Part shown: positions 7,129 to 13,389 of the stretch, piece by piece
How positions within the stretch are numbered: position 1 is the stretch's first letter
Layout: the number at the start of each line of letters is the position of its first letter
DNA from: Solirubrobacteraceae bacterium
GTDB lineage: Bacteria; Actinomycetota; Thermoleophilia; Solirubrobacterales; Solirubrobacteraceae
DNA length: 15,210 bases
Direction of reading: 5' to 3'
Assembly: GCA_025935735.1 (NCBI GenBank)
Contig: JAICUS010000074.1
Coordinates: 1 to 15,210 of the forward strand
Position numbers and translations under genes: made by a program
Notes under the pieces: generated by a model
Database searches by the model: none
What the model saw: only the letters and a program-made list of their open reading frames with translations
What the model was told of the DNA's origin: nothing

Positions 7129-8219
7129 GCGGCGAGCGCGACATGACGCCCGCGATCGGCTCGCCGGCCTCGCCCGCGTTCGGCGAGCGCAGCGGCGCGC
7201 CGGTCGGCCGGCACGCGCGCGACTGGCGCGACGGCGCCTGGTCGTATCTGTTCGGCGACGACACGGAGTACGCCGCCGAGGCGCGGGCGAACGGCGCGCC
7301 CGGGCCGCTGGCCGAGGTCGCCCACGGGATGATGAAGCCGCCGGTCTGGACCTGGGAGGTCCCGCTGTACTTCTGGACCGGCGGCATCGCCTCGGGCTCG
7401 GCGTTCGTGGCGCTGGCCTGCGACCTCGCCGGCGACCACCGCGGCGCCGCGGTGGCGCGCAAGGTGTCGCTCGGCGCGCTCATCCCCTCGCCGCCGCTGC
7501 TCGTGCTCGACCTCGGCCGCCCGCGGCGCTTCCTGAACATGCTGCGGATCGTCAAGACCCGCTCGCCGATGTCGATGGGCGCGTGGGCGCTGACCGTGTT
7601 CGGCAACCTGGCCGCGGCGGCGGTAGGCGCCGACCTGCTCGGCCGACACAAGGAGGCGCGCGCGCTGGGGGCGGCGAACGTGCTCGTGGGCGGCTACCTG
7701 GGCTCCTACACCGGCGTCCTGCTGGCCTCCACCGCCGTGCCGCTGTGGTCGCGCTCGCGGCTCTTCCTCGGCCCGATCTTCGTCTGCACCGCCACCGCCA
7801 CCGGCGCCGCGGCCTGCCGGCTGGCCCTCTCGGCGGCCGGCCGCGGCCGCGACCATCCGACGATCGTCGCGCTCTCCGACGTGCAGGCGGGCGCGATGCT
7901 GGCCGAGCTCGGCCTGTCCGTGGTCAACGAGCGCCGGATCGGCGACTTCGGCGCGCCGCTGCGCCGCTCGAAGCTGATGAAGGCGGCCAAGTGGCTGGTC
8001 CGCGGCGGCCTGGGGCTGCAGCTGACGCGGCGCCGCGAGCTCGAGCACGCGGCGTCGGCCGTCTATCTCGCGGCGGGGCTGCTGTTCCGCTACGCCTGGG
8101 TGAAGGCCGGGCCGGTCTCCGCCCGCGACGACGAGGCGGTGGCGGCGGCGGCGCGCAGCGGGGTCACCGGCGCCAGCGTCGCCTCGAACGCCGGCGGCGG
8201 GCCGCTCTCGCGCCCGTAG
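7125..8219 (+). CDS. nrfD: NrfD/PsrC-type membrane anchor subunit of formate dehydrogenase
   Basis: NrfD-family proteins are multi-helix quinone-binding anchors without haem that pass electrons between a four-cluster Fe-S subunit and menaquinone. This 364-residue protein has a soluble N-terminal part, then the family segments PVWTWEVPLYFWTGGIASGSAFVA in two stretches, PSPPLLVLDLGRPRRFLNMLR and SPMSMGAWALTVFGN, then several hydrophobic helices (for example LGSYTGVLLASTAVPLW). The GTG at 7125 is chosen because GAGGGA lies about eight bases upstream and it overlaps the beta stop. An in-frame ATG at 7143 is the alternative. E. coli formate dehydrogenases use a di-haem cytochrome b here instead. 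The Ala/Gly/Ser-rich C-terminal tail is encoded opposite the end of the FNT gene. Confidence 0.9.
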   Translation: MSGERDMTPAIGSPASPAFGERSGAPVGRHARDWRDGAWSYLFGDDTEYAAEARANGAPGPLAEVAHGMMKPPVWTWEVPLYFWTGGIASGSAFVALACDLAGDHRGAAVARKVSLGALIPSPPLLVLDLGRPRRFLNMLRIVKTRSPMSMGAWALTVFGNLAAAAVGADLLGRHKEARALGAANVLVGGYLGSYTGVLLASTAVPLWSRSRLFLGPIFVCTATATGAAACRLALSAAGRGRDHPTIVALSDVQAGAMLAELGLSVVNERRIGDFGAPLRRSKLMKAAKWLVRGGLGLQLTRRRELEHAASAVYLAAGLLFRYAWVKAGPVSARDDEAVAAAARSGVTGASVASNAGGGPLSRP

Positions 8220-8983
8220 AGGAACCAGTAGCCGCAGGCCACGAACAGGCCGCCGCCGACGACGTTCCCCAGCCCGGCGAACAGCCAGTTGGCCGCGGCG
8301 TCGCCCCAGCCGATCCCCGGCACGTGCGCGAAGATCGCCGCCGGCAGGAAGAACATGTTGGCCACGACGTGGTCGAAGCCGACGGCCACGAAGGCCATCA
8401 CGGGGAAGAAGATCGCCAGGATCTTGCCGCCGATGTCCTGGGCGCCCAGCGCCATCCACACGGCCAGGCAGACGAGCCAGTTGCAGCCGATGCCGCGCAG
8501 GAAGACCTGCCAGTGCGTCTCGGTGTGGGCCTTGGCCACGGCGATCGCGGTCAGCCGGGCGAGCGGCGCATCGGCGGTCAGCACGCCGGTCTGCACGGCG
8601 AGGAAGTAGGCCACGAACAGTGCGCCGAGCAGGTTGCCCACCAACACGAGCGCCCAGTTGCGGGCCAGGCCGCCGAGCGACGCGCGGCGGCGCAGGACGG
8701 CCAGCGGGATCAGGGCCATGTTGCCGGTGAGCAGCTCGGAGCCGGCGATCACCACGAGCATCAGCCCGACCGAGAACGTGGCGCCGGTGACCAGCGTGGG
8801 CAGCGCGCCCCAGATCTTGGGATCAAGGCCGGCCGAGGCCGACACGGCCAGCAGCCCGCCCAGCGCGATGAACGCCCCCGCCATGAAGCCGGCGGCCAGT
8901 GCCTTGGCCGGCGCGAGCTCGGCCTTCGCCGCTCCCGCCGCCGTGGCCGCGTCCGTGATGCCCTGCGGATCCTTGAAGCCCAC
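8090..8983 (-). CDS. focA: Formate/nitrite transporter (FNT) family channel, probably a formate channel
   Basis: FNT proteins are pentameric channels in the cytoplasmic membrane for formate, nitrite or hydrosulfide. The 297-residue protein shows ELLTGNM (residues 83-89), GCNWLVCLAVW (166-176) and the signature GFDHVVANMFFLP with the pore histidine His205, plus at least six hydrophobic segments (for example AGAFIALGGLLAVSASAG, LFVAYFLAVQTG, ILAIFFPVMAFVAVGF). The GTG start has a strong ribosome site. Next to a formate dehydrogenase operon, formate is the likely substrate; nitrite is not excluded and focA is used loosely. The last 130 bp, coding for the non-helical tail from about residue 255, overlap the nrfD 3' end on the other strand. 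The upstream PHP gene, 60 bp away on the same strand, may be co-transcribed. Confidence 0.93.
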   Translation of the reverse strand: MGFKDPQGITDAATAAGAAKAELAPAKALAAGFMAGAFIALGGLLAVSASAGLDPKIWGALPTLVTGATFSVGLMLVVIAGSELLTGNMALIPLAVLRRRASLGGLARNWALVLVGNLLGALFVAYFLAVQTGVLTADAPLARLTAIAVAKAHTETHWQVFLRGIGCNWLVCLAVWMALGAQDIGGKILAIFFPVMAFVAVGFDHVVANMFFLPAAIFAHVPGIGWGDAAANWLFAGLGNVVGGGLFVACGYWFLYGRESGPPPAFEATLAPVTPLRAAAATASSSRAETGPAFTQA

Positions 8984-8988
8984 TCCGT

Positions 8989-8995
8989 CCTCCTT
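8989..8995 (-). promoter_or_regulatory. Strong ribosome binding site of the FNT gene
   Basis: On the minus strand AAGGAGG lies five bases before the GTG at 8983. This full anti-16S match decides the GTG start over later in-frame starts. Confidence 0.85.
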
Positions 8996-9043
8996 GACGT
9001 GTTGCCGGTGCCATCTCGCTTGTCGGCCGGGTGACAGCGAACT

Positions 9044-9907
9044 TCAGGCGAGTGGACCAAGGTTGGGGGTCAGCCCGTGCAGGGAGAAGCCGCGGAAGCG
9101 GTCGAAGCGCTCGTGGCCGGGGCCGTGGAAGTCGGTCGAGCCGGTGGCCAGCAGGCCGTGCTCGCTCGCGAAGCCGTGCAACAGCCGCGTCTGCTCGGCG
9201 CTGTGGCTGGGATAGAAGGCCTCGACGCCGTCGAGCCCGTAGGAGACGAACTCGCGCAGGGAGTCGAGCGTCTCGTCCGGGTCGTCGAGGTCCCAGAACG
9301 GGTGCGCCCAGACGGCGACGCCGCCGGCGGCGTGGATGAGCTCGATCGCCTCGGCGACCGTGGGGCGCGAGCGCGGGACGTAGGCGACCGCCCCCGGCAC
9401 CAGGTAGCGGGGGAACAGGTCGTTCTTGCCCTCGATCCCCTCGGCGCGCAGTCGCTCGGCGTTCGCCGGATGCGAGAGCAGCGCGTCGGCCAGGTGCGGG
9501 CGCCCGAGCGTCTCGCGCTGCAGGTGCGACTCGTTCAGGGCGAAGCCGAGCTCGCGCAGCCGGTTGGCCATCGCGTGGATGCGCCGGGCGCGGTCGCCCC
9601 GGTAGTCCTTCAGCCGCTCGAGCAGCCGCGGGTCGGTGCGGTCGATCGCGTAACCGAGGATGTGCAGGTCCTCGTGGCCGCCGTGCACGGCCGACAGCTC
9701 GGCGGCGGTCACGAGCCGGATGTCAACCGCGGCTGACGCTCTGAGCGCTTCGCTGACGCCGTCGACGGTGTCGTGGTCGGTCAGGGCGAGCAGCTCGACG
9801 CCCGCCGCGGCGGCTCGGCGGACCACCTCGGCGGGCTCCAGGGCGCCGTCGGAGTACGTCGAGTGGGCCTGCAGGTCGAACGTCGGAGCGGTTTCGTGGG
9901 CCTCCAT
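9044..9907 (-). CDS. PHP-domain metal-dependent phosphoesterase (TrpH/YciV-like)
   Basis: PHP-domain proteins of this family hydrolyse phosphoesters with a cluster of metal ions. Characterised relatives act as 3',5'-nucleoside bisphosphate phosphatase or 5'-3' exoribonuclease (RNase AM). The 287-residue protein has all the motifs in order: DLQAHSTYSDG (residues 11-21), ALTDHDTVDG (41-50), an AELSA segment, GRPHLADALL, VAVWAHPFWD, and a terminal TGSTDFHG with Asp and His. Length and motif order fit the whole family, so it looks complete and active. The substrate cannot be chosen from sequence. The ATG at 9905-9907 has AAGGG about ten bases upstream. It is divergent from the small membrane-protein gene across 44 bp and lies upstream of the FNT gene on the same strand. 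Confidence 0.92.
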   Translation of the reverse strand: MEAHETAPTFDLQAHSTYSDGALEPAEVVRRAAAAGVELLALTDHDTVDGVSEALRASAAVDIRLVTAAELSAVHGGHEDLHILGYAIDRTDPRLLERLKDYRGDRARRIHAMANRLRELGFALNESHLQRETLGRPHLADALLSHPANAERLRAEGIEGKNDLFPRYLVPGAVAYVPRSRPTVAEAIELIHAAGGVAVWAHPFWDLDDPDETLDSLREFVSYGLDGVEAFYPSHSAEQTRLLHGFASEHGLLATGSTDFHGPGHERFDRFRGFSLHGLTPNLGPLA

Positions 9908-9922
9908 CGGCGGGCACCCTTG

Positions 9923-9938
9923 CAGGTGACCCCACCTG
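9923..9938. repeat. Inverted repeat between divergent genes (possible operator)
   Basis: CAGGTG-ACCC-CACCTG is a perfect 6-bp inverted repeat with a 4-base spacer. It lies in the 44-bp gap between the divergent PHP and membrane-protein starts, directly before the latter's ribosome site. It could bind a dimeric regulator or form a leader hairpin. Function is not shown. Confidence 0.5.
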
Positions 9939-9939
9939 G

Positions 9940-9946
9940 AAGGAGG
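9940..9946 (+). promoter_or_regulatory. Strong ribosome binding site of the small membrane-protein gene
   Basis: AAGGAGG lies five bases before the ATG at 9952. It fixes that start and suggests high translation, which supports this otherwise unrecognised gene being real. Confidence 0.85.
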
Positions 9947-9951
9947 TACCG

Positions 9952-10506
9952 ATGAGCACGATCGCCATCGTCATCATCGTCGTAGTCGCCCTGATCATCA
10001 TCGCTCTTCTCGCCTTTGTCCTGCCGCGAGCCCGAGCACGAGCCCGCGTACGCGCGCGAGAACGTGAGCTGGAGGGCCGGCGCGAGCGCGTGGCCGGCGA
10101 GCACCGTGCGGAGGCCGAGACCCGCGAGCGCGAGGCTGCGCAGGCCGAGCAGAAGGCGCGCATCGCCCAGCGCGAGGCCGAGGCGCAGCGCGCCCAGGCG
10201 CACCTGCACGAGGAGCGCGCGGGCCTCCACGAGCGCGGCATGGCCGACGACGAGCTGATCGAGGACCACGAGCGCGACCGCTTCGCGGGCACCTCGGCGA
10301 CGCAGCCGACCACCGACGACGACCCGGCCGGTCGTCGCGACGACGACCACGGCACGCTCGACGACGACCGCGCCGGCACCACGGGCGGCGGCTCTGTCGC
10401 CGCCGGCGGCGACTACGAACACGGCCGCCGCGACGAGGCGATGGAGCGCGACGGGCGCTTCACCCGCTCCGACGCTCCCGCCGAGGAGCGCGAGACGACC
10501 CGGTAG
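9952..10506 (+). CDS. Small single-pass membrane protein with charged coiled coil, function unknown
   Basis: I do not recognise a family. The 184-residue protein opens with one very hydrophobic helix (about residues 4-24, nearly all Ile, Val, Leu and Ala) with no cleavage site, followed at once by an Arg-rich run, so the rest should lie in the cytoplasm by the positive-inside rule. Residues about 26-110 are almost only Arg, Glu, Ala, Gln and His and should form a long helix or coiled coil. Residues 111-184 are acidic and low in complexity (DDD, GGG, RRDDD), so probably disordered. A strong ribosome site and an ATG support expression. A dense hairpin terminator follows the stop. The layout resembles membrane-tethered scaffold or stress proteins, but no role can be assigned. 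The composition makes chance similarity to other coiled coils likely. Confidence 0.8.
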   Translation: MSTIAIVIIVVVALIIIALLAFVLPRARARARVRARERELEGRRERVAGEHRAEAETREREAAQAEQKARIAQREAEAQRAQAHLHEERAGLHERGMADDELIEDHERDRFAGTSATQPTTDDDPAGRRDDDHGTLDDDRAGTTGGGSVAAGGDYEHGRRDEAMERDGRFTRSDAPAEERETTR

Positions 10507-10516
10507 GAGAGGACGA

Positions 10517-10543
10517 CGTGCCCGCGCTCACAGCGCGGGCACG
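10517..10543. terminator. Bidirectional hairpin terminator between convergent genes
   Basis: A perfect 12-bp inverted repeat with a 3-base loop: the arms at 10517-10528 and 10532-10543 enclose CAC. It begins ten bases after the membrane-protein stop and also holds the stop codon (10528-10530) of the convergent GGDEF-EAL gene. No T-run follows on either strand, as is common for hairpin terminators in high-GC actinobacteria. Confidence 0.8.
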
Positions 10544-12648
10544 CCCGTCTCCAGCAGCGCCTGCGCCTCCGCCGCCGCGAGCGGCGCGGAGACGTGGAAG
10601 CCCTGGGCGAACTCGCAGCCGAGCACCTTCAGGTAGTCGAGCTGCTCGCGGGTCTCGACGCCCTCGGCGATCACCTCGAGGCCCAGGTTGTGGGCCAGCC
10701 CGACGATCGCGCGCACGATCTCGAACGCGCCGGCGTCGCGGCCCATGCCGACCACCAGCGCGCGCGACACCTTGATCGCGTCGCCGGGGAAGGCGTGCAG
10801 CATCCGCAGCGGGCTCGCGCCCGTGCCGAAGTCGTCGATGTGCGTGCGCACGCCGAGGTCGCCGGCGACGCGCTCGAGCACGCGGCGGACGGCGTCGTCC
10901 CCGCGCCCGCGCGAGAGGTCGTGCTCCTTGACCTCCAGGCGCAGCGCCCGCGGGTCGAGCCGCGTCGCGCGCAGCGTCTCTTGAAGGGTCGGGATGAAGT
11001 CCGGCTCGCCGAGCTGACGCGCGGAGACGTTCACGCCGACCGTCAGGCCGGCGCCGCGCGGCGTGGCGCGCCACTTCGCCAGCTGCGCGCAGGCGTCCTG
11101 GAGCACCTGGCGGCCGAGCGGGACGACCAGGCCGGTCTCCTCGGCGATGGCCACGAAGTCGGCGGGCTCGATCCGGCCGCCGTGGCCGTCCGGCCAGCGG
11201 CACAGCGCCTCGAAGCCCACGACGCGGCCGGTCGAGGTCTGCACGATCGGCTGGTAGACGACCTCCAGCTCGCGGCGCTCGATCGCCCGGCGCAGGTCGC
11301 CCTCCATGTCGAGCCGGCGCATCACCTGCGCGTGCATCGCCGCGTCGAACACGGCGTGGCGGCCCTTGCCGTCGGCCTTGGCCCGGTACATGGCGACGTC
11401 GGCGTCGCGCATGACCTCCTCGGGCGCCGAGTCGGCGGTGGCGAGCGCGATGCCGATCGACGCGCCGACGAACAGCTCGCGCCCGTCGAGCTCGAACGGC
11501 GCCTGCAGGCTCTGCTGGACGCGCTCGGCGATCATCGTGGCCTCGCGCGCCTCGCGCACGTCGTCGAGCAGCAGCGTGAACTCGTCGCCGCCCAGGCGGG
11601 CGACCGTGTCGTTGGGGCGCAGCGCGGACTCGAGCCGTCTCGCCACCGCCTGCAGGAGCTGGTCGCCGGACTGGTGGCCGAGCGAGTCGTTGATCACCTT
11701 GAAGCGGTCCACGTCGAGGAAGAGCACCGCCGCGCACGACTCCGGCGCGCGGCGCCTTGCCCGGCGGATGGCCTGGTCGAGGCGGTCGAGGAACAGCACC
11801 CGGTTGGGCAGGCCGGTGAGCGCGTCGTGCAGCGCGTCGTGCTGGAGCCGGCGCTCGGCCTCCCGGCGGTCGGTGACGTCGGTGAGCGAGCCGACGACGC
11901 GGACCGCGGCGCCCTGCTCGTCCCTGACCGCGGTCGCCCGGGCCAGCATCCAGCGGTAGTCGCCGTCGCGGTGCTGGACGCGGTGCTCGAACTCGAAGTG
12001 CTCGCCGGCGCTGTGGCTCAGCTGGGCGTCCAGCGCCTGGGTGAGCGCGGCCCGCTCGTCGGGGTGCACACGGCCGAGCCACTCGCCGCGCAGCTCGCCG
12101 ATCTCCGCCTCCGCGTAGCCGAGCATCTCCTTGAAGCGCGGCGAGTAGTAGACGCGGTCGCGGCTCACGTCCCAGTCCCACAGGCCGTCGTTGGCGCCGC
12201 GCAGCGCGAGCGCGTGGCGCTCCTCGGAGTCGGCCAGCGCCTGCAGCGCGCGCCGGTGGGTGAGCGCGAAGCGGATCGCGTGCTCGAGCCGGTCGGCGCT
12301 CAGGCCGGGGACGAGCAGGAAGTCGGCGATGCCGGCCTCCGCGGCCTCCTCGTCGGCCCGGCGGTCGGGCTCGTGGCTGAGCACGATCACCGGTGTGCGC
12401 GGGGCTCTCGTGACCAGCTCCTGGGCGAGCGGCAGGCCGTCGGTCCCGGGCGGGTCGAGCTCGCGGTCGACGAGGATCACGTCCGGCTCGCCGGCCTGGA
12501 GCGCCTGGATCGCTTCCGGGGCGCTGCCGGCGTGCGTGGCCTCCACGGGGCCGGGGAACGCCTTCAGCAGCGCGCGCACAGGCGCGTGGCGCGCCTCGTC
12601 GGCGGACACGGCGAGGACCTTCAGCGGCTCGGGCAGGGGCTGGGTCAT
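10528..12648 (-). CDS. REC-PAS-GGDEF-EAL protein (diguanylate cyclase/c-di-GMP phosphodiesterase)
   Basis: This signalling protein can make and/or break down cyclic di-GMP. Domains over 706 residues: a receiver-like domain (about 8-130); a PAS domain (about 140-262) with GLWDWD, FKEMLGY, VHPDE, YRWMLARA and GSLTDVTDRREAE; GGDEF (about 270-440) with the intact motif GGDEF at 353-357 and the inhibitory I-site RPND at 344-347, five residues before it; and EAL (about 450-706). EAL has FEALCRW (Glu480), NVSARQL (Asn540), LEVKE, DDFGTG (Asp605, Asp606), Lys626, AEGVET (Glu662) and QGF (Gln682), so both catalytic sites look intact. The receiver keeps Asp61 but lacks the N-terminal acidic pair and the conserved Lys (LLVPG instead of a KP motif), so it may not be phosphorylated. 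It starts 2 bp after the response regulator stop, forming an operon. Confidence 0.95.
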   Translation of the reverse strand: MTQPLPEPLKVLAVSADEARHAPVRALLKAFPGPVEATHAGSAPEAIQALQAGEPDVILVDRELDPPGTDGLPLAQELVTRAPRTPVIVLSHEPDRRADEEAAEAGIADFLLVPGLSADRLEHAIRFALTHRRALQALADSEERHALALRGANDGLWDWDVSRDRVYYSPRFKEMLGYAEAEIGELRGEWLGRVHPDERAALTQALDAQLSHSAGEHFEFEHRVQHRDGDYRWMLARATAVRDEQGAAVRVVGSLTDVTDRREAERRLQHDALHDALTGLPNRVLFLDRLDQAIRRARRRAPESCAAVLFLDVDRFKVINDSLGHQSGDQLLQAVARRLESALRPNDTVARLGGDEFTLLLDDVREAREATMIAERVQQSLQAPFELDGRELFVGASIGIALATADSAPEEVMRDADVAMYRAKADGKGRHAVFDAAMHAQVMRRLDMEGDLRRAIERRELEVVYQPIVQTSTGRVVGFEALCRWPDGHGGRIEPADFVAIAEETGLVVPLGRQVLQDACAQLAKWRATPRGAGLTVGVNVSARQLGEPDFIPTLQETLRATRLDPRALRLEVKEHDLSRGRGDDAVRRVLERVAGDLGVRTHIDDFGTGASPLRMLHAFPGDAIKVSRALVVGMGRDAGAFEIVRAIVGLAHNLGLEVIAEGVETREQLDYLKVLGCEFAQGFHVSAPLAAAEAQALLETGVPAL

Positions 12649-12650
12649 GG

Positions 12651-13130
12651 CTACGCCGCCTCGCTGCCCGGCGGCAGCTCCGCGGTCTCGAGCCAGTAGG
12701 CGGTGAACACCTTCATCAGCCGCACGAGCGCCAGGAACGTGACGGGCTTGACGATGTAGGTGTTGACGCCGGCGTCATACGCGCTCGCGACGGTCTGCGG
12801 GTCGTCGTCGCTGCCGAGGGCGACGACGGGGATGCGGCGCAGTCTGGCGTCCGACTTCAGCCGGCGGATGAGCTCCAGGCCGCCCGGCTCGCCCGGCAGC
12901 GCCACGTCCGCGAAGATCAGCGACGGCGCCGGCGTCATGGCGCCGTCGGGCGCGTCCGAGCGCGCCAGATACGCGAGCAGCTCCTCGCCGCCCGCGACGG
13001 TCCGCATGACCGTCGCGGTGCGGCCCTCGAGCAGCGCGTCGCGCGCCATCTCCCGGTAGTCCGCGCTGGCGTCCGCGAACAGCACCGTGGGCAGCACCGG
13101 CACCCGCGACCGTTGGAAGCGATCGCTCAC
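12651..13130 (-). CDS. Single-domain response regulator (CheY/Rcp1-like)
   Basis: A stand-alone receiver of 159 residues from the GTG at 13130. It has Asp20 in the acidic pocket (TVLFADAS), the phospho-acceptor Asp75 (LIFADVALPG), GLELIRRLKSD, IPVVALGSDDD, the conserved lysine in YIVKPV (Lys128), and a C-terminal segment ending VFTAYWLETAELPPG. The latter resembles the Rcp1-type regulators that pair with histidine kinases and phytochromes. There is no DNA-binding output domain. The start is uncertain: the frame extends to a GTG at 13229 and there are later GTGs. Homology begins at about residue 12, so a start at or after 13130 is preferred. It precedes the GGDEF-EAL gene by 2 bp, so it probably controls or fine-tunes that enzyme. 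No histidine kinase is in the window. Confidence 0.88.
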   Translation of the reverse strand: MSDRFQRSRVPVLPTVLFADASADYREMARDALLEGRTATVMRTVAGGEELLAYLARSDAPDGAMTPAPSLIFADVALPGEPGGLELIRRLKSDARLRRIPVVALGSDDDPQTVASAYDAGVNTYIVKPVTFLALVRLMKVFTAYWLETAELPPGSEAA

Positions 13131-13389
13131 GCGCAGCCCCCGAGAGCCCGGGGGCGGAGGACCGTCCGTGGCCACCGCATCGATCAATCCACTCCGTTCG
13201 AATCCACGTAGGGGCCACCCAGCCCCCACACCTGCAGATCGAGCCTAGGTGGCTCGGGGGGCTGCGACAACGTGGGTCGGGGAAGTTCGGCGTATGTACG
13301 AGCTTGCGTCCCTGGCCGTCGGTCGAGGCGGCCGTCGCCGGGCCCTGTACGTCCGGGGGTTCAGCGCCGCGATGTGCCAGGGTCCCGGC
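13131..13389. other. Intergenic region between divergent response regulator and methyltransferase genes
   Basis: About 260 bp without a supported gene, likely holding both divergent promoters. Two small hairpins are visible: GGGGC (13211-13215) with GCCCC (13222-13226), and CGAGCC (13240-13245) with GGCTCG (13251-13256) around TAGGT. I could not identify convincing -35/-10 pairs. Both flanking frames remain open into it, so start choice determines its true size. Confidence 0.5.

Noticed and set aside
10460..12181. Alternative minus-strand frame over the GGDEF-EAL gene
   Set aside because: Composition is Arg/Ala/Pro-rich without motifs; the 10528-12648 frame carries all domains.
13197..13215. 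TTCGAATCC resembling a tRNA T-loop, possible tRNA fragment or attachment site
   Set aside because: The bases before it do not pair to make a T-stem, and no matching acceptor or anticodon arm is present upstream.
13131..13229. Longer start for the response regulator at 13229
   Set aside because: The added residues contain no receiver sequence and have no clear ribosome site; it stays possible but is less likely.
13249..13389. N-terminal extension of the methyltransferase from 13249
   Set aside because: The extra residues are Arg/Gly-rich and not family-like; an ATG with a fair ribosome site at 13390 matches the family start.
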